Source: Reyranella sp.
GTDB taxonomy: Bacteria; Pseudomonadota; Alphaproteobacteria; Reyranellales; Reyranellaceae
DNA length: 60,553 nucleotides
Direction: 5' to 3'
Assembly: GCA_019750135.1 (NCBI GenBank)
Contig: JAIEOV010000004.1
Coordinates: 1-60,553 of the forward strand
How positions within the stretch are numbered: position 1 is the first letter of the stretch; each line of letters begins with the position of its first letter. This document shows, one piece after another, positions 53,924 through 60,553 of the stretch. Made by a program: the position numbers and the translations under genes. The notes below the pieces were generated by a model that did no database searches, was not told the origin of the DNA, and was given only the letters and a program-made list of their open reading frames with translations.

Positions 53924-55225
53924 ATGAGAATTGGACGTTTGGGATTGGGCGCACTCGCGCTATCGCTGGCCAGCGCCGCCTTTCCGGCATGGTCGCAGAC
54001 CAAGATCGATTTCTTCTTCCCGGTTCCCGTCGAGGGCAAGCTCGCGCGCGAGATGACCCGGCTGGTCAAGCTCTATAACGAGAGCCAGAAGGAAGTGGAG
54101 GTCGTGGCCTCCTATACCGGCGGCTACGACGACACCAAGCTAAAGGCGCAGGCGGCCGCCAAGGCCGGCAAGCCGCCCTCGGTCGTGCTGATGAGCGCCA
54201 ACTTCAACGTCGATCTCAAGCTTTCCGGCGACATCATCTCGCTCGAGCCCATGCTCAAGGCCGACGAGACGACGCGCGAGGACTTCCTCAAGGATTTCTG
54301 GCCGGCACTGCATGCCAACGCCACGGTCGACGGCGAGCTCTACGGCGTGCCGTTCCACAATTCGACGCCGCTGCTCTACTACAACGTCGAGCACTTCAAG
54401 GAAGCGGGCCTCGACCCCACCAAGCCGCCGCGCACCTGGGCGGAGATGGTCGATGCCGCCAAGAAGCTCACCAAAGGCGACCGCTCGGGCTTCATGATGC
54501 CGGCCGGCTACGACTATCTCGGCTGGCTGATGGCGGCGCTCTCCATGTCCAACGGCGGCCGCTACTTCAACGAGGATTACGGCGGCGAGGTCTACTACGA
54601 CCAGCCCTCGATGCTGGGCGCGGCGCGCTTCGTCGAGGACCTGGTCTTCAAGCACAAGGTCATGCCGCAGGGCGTCACCGAGGCGGGCGGCGTCTCGACG
54701 GCCTTCTTCGCCGGCAAGGCCTCCATGGTGCTGCTGTCGACCGGCTCGCTGTCGTTCATCCGCGAGAACATGAAGACGCCGTACGACGTGGCCTTCGTGC
54801 CGAAGAACGTGCGCAACGCAGTGCCGATCGGCGGCGCCTCGCTGGTCATGTTCGCGGGCCAGAGCGAGGACAGCAAGAAGGCTGGCTGGAAGTTCATCAA
54901 GTGGCTGACCACGGCCGACACGCTGGGCGGCTGGAGCCGCTTCACCGGCTACTTCGCGCCGCGCAAGTCGGCCTACGACAAGCCGGAGATGAAGGAGTTC
55001 ATTGCCAAGAACCCCGACGCCAAGGTGGCGCTCGACCAGCTGCCCTACGCCAAGCCGTGGTTCGCGACCTACCAGACCGTGGCCGTGCGCAAGGCCCTGG
55101 AGGACGAGATCCAGGCCCTGATGAACGGCAAGAAGAAGGCCGACCAAGCCGTCAAGGACGCCCAGAAGAAGGCCGACGAGCTGATGCGGCCGTATGCCGA
55201 GACGACGTCGTTGAAGCTGCCGTGA
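53924..55225 (+). CDS. Extracellular solute-binding protein (UgpB-like)
   Basis: 433 residues. Sec signal MRIGRLGLGALALSLASAAF (cleavage near AWSQ) and a family-1 solute-binding fold. It shows IDFFFPVPVEGKLAREM, YTGGYDDTKLKAQAA, PFHNSTPLLYYNVEHFKEAG and GGASLVMFAGQSEDSKKAGWKFIKW, close in style to UgpB. ATG 53924 follows AGGAGG. No ATPase gene follows, so the operon borrows one. A strong hairpin follows the stop. Confidence 0.94.
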   Translation: MRIGRLGLGALALSLASAAFPAWSQTKIDFFFPVPVEGKLAREMTRLVKLYNESQKEVEVVASYTGGYDDTKLKAQAAAKAGKPPSVVLMSANFNVDLKLSGDIISLEPMLKADETTREDFLKDFWPALHANATVDGELYGVPFHNSTPLLYYNVEHFKEAGLDPTKPPRTWAEMVDAAKKLTKGDRSGFMMPAGYDYLGWLMAALSMSNGGRYFNEDYGGEVYYDQPSMLGAARFVEDLVFKHKVMPQGVTEAGGVSTAFFAGKASMVLLSTGSLSFIRENMKTPYDVAFVPKNVRNAVPIGGASLVMFAGQSEDSKKAGWKFIKWLTTADTLGGWSRFTGYFAPRKSAYDKPEMKEFIAKNPDAKVALDQLPYAKPWFATYQTVAVRKALEDEIQALMNGKKKADQAVKDAQKKADELMRPYAETTSLKLP

Positions 55226-55233
55226 TCTCTCAT

Positions 55234-55270
55234 GTCCTCCCCCGATGACGGTCCGATGACGGGGGAGGAC
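55234..55270. terminator. Hairpin between UgpB-like gene and phosphodiesterase
   Basis: GTCCTCCCCCG and its exact complement (11-base arms) enclose a fifteen-base loop. It begins eight bases after the UgpB-like stop and probably ends or attenuates that transcript. GTCCTCCCCC-type palindromes recur in many alphaproteobacterial genomes, so it may be a dispersed repeat. Confidence 0.6.
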
Positions 55271-55299
55271 GAAGATTGCTTTTGAAAGGAGTCATTCCC

Positions 55300-56145
55300 A
55301 TGATGATCGCCCAGATCACCGACCTGCATGTCCGCCCGCGCGGCAAGGTCGCCTACGAGCGGGTCGACACCAATGCCATGCTCGAGGCGGCCGTCGCCGC
55401 CATCGAAGCCCTGCCGCGCAAGCCCGACCTGGTGATCGCCACCGGCGATCTCACAGATTGCGGGCTCGCCGCGGAGTACGAAGTCCTGCGCGACATCCTC
55501 GAGCCGCTGTCCATGCCGGTCTATCTCGTGCCGGGGAATCACGACCGCCGCACCGAGCTCTTTGCCGAGTTCGGCTCGGACGGCTACCTCAGGAACGACG
55601 ACGGCTTCCTGCATTACGCGATCGAGGGCCATGACGTGCGCCTGATCGGCCTCGACTCCGTCGTGCCGGGTCACGGCCATGGCGAGATGTGCGGGGCGCG
55701 GCTCGCCTGGCTGGAAGGCAAGCTCGGCCAGGAGCGCAAGCGGCCGACGATGATCTTCATGCATCATCCGCCGTTCGGCACCGGCCTCGCCGACATGGAC
55801 CGCATCAACTGTCGCAACGGCAATGCCCTGTCGGCCGTGCTGCGCCGCTTCGACAATATCGAGCGCGTGGTGTGCGGCCATCATCATCGGCCCGTCACCG
55901 TGCGCTGGGGCGGTACCATCGGCTCGGTGGCGCCCAGCACGGCCCACCAGGTGACGCTCGACCTCGTTCCCGACGGCGGACCGTCGAGCTTCACCATGGA
56001 GCCGCCGGGCTTTCATCTGCACGTCTGGTCGAAGGACAGCGGCCTGGTGACACATGGAGTGAATATCGGCCGTTTCGAAGGTCCGTTTCCATTCATCCTC
56101 GATGCCGACTACCCCGGGCACACGGCGAAGGCGGAAGCCGCCTAG
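55300..56145 (+). CDS. Metallophosphoesterase, GpdQ-like glycerophosphodiesterase
   Basis: 281 residues. The two-metal site is complete: QITDLH (D8, H10), ATGDLTD, PGNHD, FMHHPP and GHHHRP. The layout and closing motifs resemble GpdQ of Enterobacter, which cleaves glycerophosphodiesters. An AAAGGAG site precedes ATG 55300. Its neighbour, a Ugp-type importer, could deliver the substrate. CpdA-type cAMP phosphodiesterases share this fold, so cAMP is the main alternative. Confidence 0.92.
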   Translation: MMIAQITDLHVRPRGKVAYERVDTNAMLEAAVAAIEALPRKPDLVIATGDLTDCGLAAEYEVLRDILEPLSMPVYLVPGNHDRRTELFAEFGSDGYLRNDDGFLHYAIEGHDVRLIGLDSVVPGHGHGEMCGARLAWLEGKLGQERKRPTMIFMHHPPFGTGLADMDRINCRNGNALSAVLRRFDNIERVVCGHHHRPVTVRWGGTIGSVAPSTAHQVTLDLVPDGGPSSFTMEPPGFHLHVWSKDSGLVTHGVNIGRFEGPFPFILDADYPGHTAKAEAA

Positions 56146-56209
56146 CGAGTTGTTCCGCTCGCGATCCGGTCATCGCCCGTACTAACATGGCGGCGGAGGA
56201 AGCCCCGCC

Positions 56210-57079
56210 ATGACGCCGAGCAACGAGCCGGTCCGCTACATGGAGCGTACGCGCCTTTACTATCGGGCGCTGGGTTACGACCAGGACTATGTCTGGGCGC
56301 ACTACGGCGACGTGCCGTTCGCACGCTTGGCCAAGCCGCTCGCCGACTGCCGCATCGCCCCGGTGACGACGGCGAGCCCGCTCACCGCCGTGCGGGGCGA
56401 CGGCAGCGTTGCCAAGCAGGTGTGGTCGGGCACCGTCTCGCCGCCGCCGGAGAGGCTGTTCACCGACAACGTCGCCTGGGACAAGGAATCCACGCATACG
56501 CGTGACCGCGAGAGCTTCCTGCCCATCGAGACCGCGGGCCTGCTGGCGCGCGAAGGCCGCTTCGCCGGCCTCGCGACGCATTTCCACGGCATTCCGACCG
56601 AGTACAGCCAGCGCAAGACCTTGACCGCGGATGCGCCGCAGGTGCTGTCCCGCCTGCGCGCCGACGGTGCCGACGCCGCCATACTCTGTCCGCTTTGACC
56701 CGTCTGCCACCAGACCGTGAGTCTGGTCGCCCGAACCCTCGAAGCCGCCGGCGTGGCGACTGTCATCATCGGCTCCGCGCTCGATGTCGTGGAACATTGT
56801 GGCGTGCCGCGCTTCGTCTTCACCGACTTCCCGCTGGGCAATCCCTGCGGCCCGCCGGACCGCCGCGACGTGCAGCGCGCCGTGGTCGAGCTGGCGCTCG
56901 GCCTTTTGTCCGACGCCGAGAAGCCGCGCACCACGGTCCGCGCTCCATTCGACTGGCATGACCCCGACTGGCGCGGGCGCTATGGCCGCGTCGACCCCGC
57001 CGAGCGGGAGCGCCTGCGGCGGGTCGGCGATCAACGCCGGGCGCGGGTGGCGACCAGAAAGTCGCGCTATGGCATGTAA
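56210..57079 (+). CDS. Probable selenoprotein, glycine/betaine reductase B (GrdB/PrdB-like) family, in-frame TGA read as selenocysteine
   Basis: One frame of 289 residues with a single TGA at 56696-56698 (codon 163). The flanking residues are ILCPL, then Sec, then PVCHQTVSLVARTLEAAG, giving a U-x-x-C redox motif (Sec163, Cys166). The N-terminal half (CRIAPVTTASPL, FLPIETAGLLAREGRFAGLA) and the C-terminal half (FVFTDFPLGNPCGPPD) continue one family fold without any other interruption. A seven-base-pair hairpin with loop CGUGA starts ten bases after the TGA. ATG 56210 has GGAGGAA eight bases upstream. The reaction is unknown: members of this group reduce glycine, betaine or proline, or act as redox proteins. 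If the genome lacks selA/B/C/D, this is a pseudogene with a nonsense mutation instead. A RidA gene follows 18 bases later. Confidence 0.8.
56709..56727 (+). promoter_or_regulatory. Candidate bacterial SECIS hairpin
   Basis: ACCAGAC and GTCTGGT form a perfect seven-base-pair stem around the five-base loop CGTGA, which holds the GU that SelB contacts. The loop starts 17 bases after the TGA at 56696-56698, close to the 18-base distance in E. coli fdhF. It lies inside the coding frame, as bacterial SECIS elements do. Confidence 0.7.
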
Positions 57080-57097
57080 GTTGCTGCCGAAGGACTC

Positions 57098-57490
57098 ATG
57101 AGCGCACCGCTATTCTTCATGGCCCCCGGCGCACCGAATCCGGTCGCCCCCTTCAGCCACGCCGTCGAGGTCGACGGCTGGTGCTTCATCACTGGCCAGA
57201 TGCCGACCTGGCCGGACGACGACAGCAAGCCGTTGCCACCCGACATCGAGGGCCAGACGGTGCGGGTGATGGAGAACCTCAAGATCGTGCTGAGCGGCCT
57301 GAAGCTCGGGCTCGAGCACGTCATCTGCGCGCGCGTCTACATCACCGACTTCGAGGCCAACTATCCGCGCATGAACGCGGTCTATGCCAGCTACTTCCCG
57401 CCGGACCGCCGGCCAGCGCGGACCTGCATCGGCGTCACCGGCCTGGCGCGCGACGCCATGGTCGAGATCGATCTTTTGGCGAAGCGTTGA
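57098..57490 (+). CDS. RidA/YjgF-family protein
   Basis: 130 residues. The RidA arginine is present at R108 (ARTCIGV), with YITDFEANYPRMNAVYASYF before it. Such proteins hydrolyse 2-aminoacrylate-like imines, or work as specialised enamine deaminases. It sits between the probable selenoprotein and the acetamidase, with 18 and 4 bases of spacing, so the three are likely one transcript. In contrast to the RidA at 15390, the catalytic arginine is kept. Confidence 0.93.
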   Translation: MSAPLFFMAPGAPNPVAPFSHAVEVDGWCFITGQMPTWPDDDSKPLPPDIEGQTVRVMENLKIVLSGLKLGLEHVICARVYITDFEANYPRMNAVYASYFPPDRRPARTCIGVTGLARDAMVEIDLLAKR

Positions 57491-57494
57491 CCCG

Positions 57495-58886
57495 ATGTGC
57501 AGAGGCGACGATCCGACCTGCGCCGACTTCGAGATCCATCACCGGCAGTTCGTCGAGGACATGGCGCGCGAGCGCCGTGCGTTCCTGACCAGCGCCTTCG
57601 CCGCCAAGGGCGGGGTTGCCGCCCTGGCGGCCGGCGGCGTGGCGTTGCCCCGGAAGGTGTCGGTCGCGACACGGCACCATCACCTGCCTGCCAATGCCGA
57701 CACGGTCCATTGGGGCTACTTCAGCCGCAACCTCAAGCCGCAGCTCGAGGTCCATTCAGGTGACTTCGTTACCATCGAGACGCTGACCCACCAGGCGAGC
57801 GACGATCATGAACGCATGATCGCGGGCGATCCCGGTGCGGAAAGCGTCTATCTCTGGACCAAGGACAGGAAGGGCGTGATGCGCCGCGGCGCGGGTGAGG
57901 GCGACGGCAAGGGCCTGGGAGTCCATATCTGCACCGGCCCGGTCCTGGTGCACGGCGCCGAGCCTGGCGACGTCCTGGAAGTTCGCATCGTCGACGTGAC
58001 GCTGCGGCCGAGCGCCAATCCGAAGTTCAGGGGGCTGGCCTTCGGCAGCAATGCTGCGGCCAACTGGGGCTTCCACTACAACGACTTTCTCACCGGCGAC
58101 ACGCGCGAGGTCGTGACGATCTACGAGCTCGACGCCACGGGCGAGCGCAACTGGGCGCGCGCGGTCTACAATTTCCGCTGGCCCGAGGTCACCGACCCAT
58201 TCGGCGTCAGGCATCCGACCATCGATTATCCGGGGCTGCCGATCGATCACGCGTTGACGGCGCGCAACTGGGATGTGCTGAAGGGCGTGCGCGTTCCGGT
58301 GCGGCCGCATTTCGGCGTGATGGGGCTGGCGCCCAAGGAAGCCGACGACGTGAACTCGGTGCCGCCGAGCTATACCGGCGGCAACATCGACAACTGGCGC
58401 ATCGGCAAGGGCGCCTCGGTCTATTATCCGGTGGCCGTGCCGGGCGCGCTGCTGTCGGTCGGCGATCCGCATGCCTCGCAGGGCGATTCCGAGCTTTGCG
58501 GCACGGCGATCGAATGTTCCCTGACCGGGACCTTCCAGGTCATCCTGCACAAGGCGGGGGAGCTTGCCGGCACGCCGATCGAGGGCCTCGACTTCCCGAT
58601 GATCGAGACGCGCGACGAATGGGTGCTGCAGGGCTTCAGCTATCCCAACTACCTGGCCGATCTCGGTCCCGAGGCGCAGTCCGCCATCTTCCAGAAATCC
58701 TCGGTCGATCTCGCCATGCGCGACGCCTTCCGCAAGATGCGGCGCTTCCTGATGACCGCCAAGAACCTCACCGAGGACGAGGCGATCAGCCTGATGTCGA
58801 TCGCCGTCGATTTCGGCATCACCCAGGTGGTCGACGGCAACTGGGGCGTCCACGCCATCGTGCGCAAGGACATCTTTCCAGCCTAG
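57495..58886 (+). CDS. Acetamidase/formamidase family protein
   Basis: 463 residues. The family core starts near residue 65 (DTVHWGYFSRNLKP); it has GVHICTGPVLVHGAEPGDVLEVRI, FHYNDFL, RPHFGVMGLAP and GDPHASQGDSELCGTAIE, the zinc and substrate signatures of FmdA/AmdA. It hydrolyses a small amide to ammonia and an acid. An N-terminal stretch with ERRAFLTSAFAAKGGVAALAAGG looks like a twin-arginine signal, suggesting export, which is unusual for FmdA. Its stop overlaps the convergent MBL gene by four bases. Confidence 0.92.
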   Translation: MCRGDDPTCADFEIHHRQFVEDMARERRAFLTSAFAAKGGVAALAAGGVALPRKVSVATRHHHLPANADTVHWGYFSRNLKPQLEVHSGDFVTIETLTHQASDDHERMIAGDPGAESVYLWTKDRKGVMRRGAGEGDGKGLGVHICTGPVLVHGAEPGDVLEVRIVDVTLRPSANPKFRGLAFGSNAAANWGFHYNDFLTGDTREVVTIYELDATGERNWARAVYNFRWPEVTDPFGVRHPTIDYPGLPIDHALTARNWDVLKGVRVPVRPHFGVMGLAPKEADDVNSVPPSYTGGNIDNWRIGKGASVYYPVAVPGALLSVGDPHASQGDSELCGTAIECSLTGTFQVILHKAGELAGTPIEGLDFPMIETRDEWVLQGFSYPNYLADLGPEAQSAIFQKSSVDLAMRDAFRKMRRFLMTAKNLTEDEAISLMSIAVDFGITQVVDGNWGVHAIVRKDIFPA

Positions 58887-59866
58887 AAGCTCAGGCGCTT
58901 GCCGACGGCCAACGGCGTCAATTTCTTGTCGCCGAAGGCGTTGGTGAGGGCGGCCATGGCGCGCCAGCCGGTGCAATGGCCGGCGGCGACGACGTCGAGG
59001 TCGAAGCCTTTCAGCGCCTCGACCGTCTGCGGGATGACGCGCTCGTTGGTGCCCGAGAGATGGAGGCCGCCCAGTACGCAGTGCAGCTTCACCTCGGGAA
59101 AGCTCTCGCGCGCGTGATGCAGCACGTTGACCACGCCGGCATGGCTGCAGGCGGTCAGCACGACCAGGCCCTTGCCCTTCACGTTCACCGCCACGAAGCG
59201 CTCGTCGATCAGAAGCTCGTCAGGCTCCCAGCCCTTGCCGTCCTCGGTGCGGCGGTGCTGGCCGGGCAGGCCGGTCTCGAACGGCGTGCGGCGCGGGATC
59301 TCGCCGCTCACGAACACACAGTCGGCGATGAGCTGCGGCTCTCGCGTGCAGACGACGCGACCGCCCTGTGCCTCGAGGTCGGCCAGCGAGGGCACGTCCT
59401 CCATCGGCCGGAACGAGCCGTCGGGCAGCCTGGCGGCGCGACTGCGGAACATGTCGGGATGGACGTAGCAGCCGATGCGTTTGCCGCCGTTGCGGTCGAG
59501 CACGAGCTGCAGTGCGCGCAGCATGGCGCCGGCATGGTCCCAGTGTCCGTGGCTCAACACCACGGCCTCGACCGGCCCGAGATCGAGGCCGAGCCGCGAG
59601 ACGTTCTGCTCGAACACGCGATCCTCCGGCCCGGTGTCGAACAGCACGGAATGGCTGCGGCCGCCGCTCTTCACGGTTAGCAGGCAGGAAAGGCCGTGGG
59701 CGGCGCAGCACAGGCAGCCGCCGCCCAGCACCCAGGCGCCGCCGCGACGGCGGGCCAGGCCGCCCAGCTCGGTCTCGATGAAGGACGGCACCGACGACAG
59801 CGAATCGGTGACGTTGTCGACGATGATCTGGATGTCGAGGGAGTCGACCGGGGCAAGCGTCGTCAT
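58883..59866 (-). CDS. Metallo-beta-lactamase fold hydrolase (7,8-dihydropterin synthase-like)
   Basis: 327 residues. The metal motif LSHGHWDHAGA (HxHxDH), a TACSHAGVVNV segment and the final VVAAGHCTG give the MBL site. This branch resembles proteins annotated as methyl-aminobenzene-phosphate synthase or DHPS-like MBL, but the true reaction is unknown. A cysteine cluster, GGGCLCCAAHGLSCLL, lies near residue 60. ATG 59866 follows AAGGAA. It is monocistronic and divergent from a transposase remnant. Confidence 0.88.
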   Translation of the reverse strand: MTTLAPVDSLDIQIIVDNVTDSLSSVPSFIETELGGLARRRGGAWVLGGGCLCCAAHGLSCLLTVKSGGRSHSVLFDTGPEDRVFEQNVSRLGLDLGPVEAVVLSHGHWDHAGAMLRALQLVLDRNGGKRIGCYVHPDMFRSRAARLPDGSFRPMEDVPSLADLEAQGGRVVCTREPQLIADCVFVSGEIPRRTPFETGLPGQHRRTEDGKGWEPDELLIDERFVAVNVKGKGLVVLTACSHAGVVNVLHHARESFPEVKLHCVLGGLHLSGTNERVIPQTVEALKGFDLDVVAAGHCTGWRAMAALTNAFGDKKLTPLAVGKRLSF

Positions 59867-59992
59867 GGGCAGTTCCTTTCCCGAAAAAGCACCCAATAAA
59901 GGTCAGCTTTGGATGCATCATGCAAATTGATTGCGCGGTTCGCGACGGTGAAGCTCACCTCCGGGAGTTTCCACTTTGGGGAGTGGCGGACC

Positions 59993-60481
59993 ATGGCGAT
60001 CAAGATCGGCAGCGGTGGCAACAACATCCTGAACGGCACCAGCGGCAGCGACGACGGAACGCACCACCCCCTGCGCACGATTCGGCAGGTCGCGGACGCG
60101 GCTCTGGGCGAACTGGCCGGAGAGCTCGCCAAGCTACGTTCGGAGCGGCTGAGACGGCCATCGATCCCGCCCGAGCGACTGCTGTGCGCGATGCTGTTGC
60201 AGGCCTTCTACGGCATAAGGTCGGAGCATCACTTGATGGACCGCATGGAAGCCGACCATGCGTTCCGCTGGTTCGTGGGATTGGAAACAGATGATGCCGC
60301 GTGGGACCATTGGAGCTTCGCGACGCACCGCGACCGGCTGCTGGCAGGCGCGACGGCGCGAAAGTTCCTGGCGGCGGTGATCGTCCATCCGCAGGTCAAG
60401 CGTCTGCTGGCGAGCGACGACTTCTCCGTCGACGGCGTGTTGTTGCTGGCTTGGGCGTCAGGCAGGAGGCTTCGGCACTAG
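59993..60481 (+). pseudogene. Chimeric remnant: RTX-type start fused to a truncated IS5-family transposase
   Basis: The first 22 codons (MAIKIGSGGNNILNGTSGSD) look like a calcium-binding RTX-repeat protein start. From about 60056 the frame becomes IS5-family transposase: HPLRTIRQVADAALGEL, RPSIPPERLLCAMLLQAFYGIRSEHHLMDRM, FRWFVGLETDDAAWDH, and FSVDGVLLLAWASG. The transposase's true N-terminus and its C-terminal catalytic region are missing, and the reading ends at a stop after GRRLRH. It is therefore a dead fragment that disrupted an RTX-type gene. Confidence 0.75.
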
Positions 60482-60493
60482 AGCGGCGAGCGC

Positions 60494-60553
60494 TTAATCG
60501 GAAGCGTATCCGGCGTGTTTGAGGTAGTTCCAACACTCCTGCTCGGTGTAGAT
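60494..60553 (-). CDS. C-terminal end of an IS630-family transposase (runs off the window)
   Basis: Only the last 19 codons are inside the window. They read IYTEQECWNYLKHAGYASD and then stop; the ECWNYLKHAGYAS ending is typical of IS630-family transposases. The body lies beyond 60553. With the IS5 fragment 13 bases away it marks an insertion hot spot at the right edge. Confidence 0.6.
   Translation of the reverse strand: MYTEQECWNYLKHAGYASD

Noticed and set aside
56696..56698. Treating the TGA as an ordinary stop and the two parts as separate genes
   Set aside because: Both halves together make one family, the frame is kept, a U-x-x-C motif arises and a SECIS-like hairpin follows at the right distance. 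A nonsense mutation remains possible, so the confidence is below 0.85.

Overview
The window is GC-rich, densely coded bacterial DNA with short intergenic gaps, many ATGA or TGATG stop/start overlaps, and almost no housekeeping genes. Its families (TRAP and Bug-type transporters, many ABC uptake systems, crotonases, LLM flavin enzymes, isochorismatase-fold hydrolases, an NdvA-like exporter, DUF5939 cyclase) suggest a free-living soil or water alphaproteobacterium, perhaps near Reyranella or the Bradyrhizobium/Rhodospirillales groups. That placement is inference. No rRNA, tRNA or CRISPR was seen. Bases 1-126 hold no recognised gene, and no gene-free stretch exceeds 300 bases.

Layout. 0.1-9.3 kb: carotenoid oxygenase, a divergent TetR/beta-class GST pair sharing a direct repeat, a crotonase-amidohydrolase pair, an FAH-fold hydratase, two small envelope proteins, a second crotonase, a beta-carbonic anhydrase and a class V aminotransferase. 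9.4-14.6 kb: a class III aminotransferase, a complete TRAP transporter and an isocitrate-lyase-superfamily lyase. 14.6-25.4 kb: a potassium channel ending in a zinc ribbon, RidA, Bug protein, ADP-forming acyl-CoA synthetase, phenylalanine hydroxylase with a divergent Lrp regulator, a PLP dehydratase, M20 amidohydrolase, NdvA-like exporter and a GST. 25.5-28.1 kb: an SsuABC/TauABC-type importer. 28.1-32.1 kb: a small secreted protein, two LLM oxidoreductases and an ABC-F ATPase. 32.1-38.5 kb: a minus-strand catabolic operon of sugar-type ABC binding protein, two permeases, HpcH/HpaI aldolase, cytosine-deaminase-like amidohydrolase and MFS carrier. 38.6-43.2 kb: aldose epimerase, SDR, two membrane proteins and an adenylate cyclase. 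43.3-51.4 kb: a nitrogen-compound locus with a RutB-like hydrolase, an alpha/beta hydrolase, a BMP/nucleoside-type ABC importer, a biuret-hydrolase-like enzyme and an amidase. 51.5-58.9 kb: Hsp20, a Ugp-type importer without an ATPase, a GpdQ-like phosphodiesterase, a probable selenoprotein, RidA and an acetamidase/formamidase. 58.9-60.5 kb: an MBL-fold hydrolase, then transposase remnants at the right edge.

Most striking point: the gene at 56210-57079 is a GrdB/PrdB-like reductase subunit interrupted by one in-frame TGA (codon 163) that creates a U-x-x-C motif. A hairpin with a GU-containing loop begins just downstream, with the position and shape expected of a bacterial SECIS. This looks like a selenocysteine gene that ordinary gene calling would split in two. 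Second point: paired inverted hairpin repeats resembling REPINs lie between genes, with compensatory base changes and one deletion derivative.

Overall logic: solute uptake systems are paired with hydrolases, lyases and aminotransferases for scavenging organic nitrogen, organic acids and phosphodiesters. Both sugar-type ABC operons lack their own ATPase and probably borrow one encoded elsewhere.
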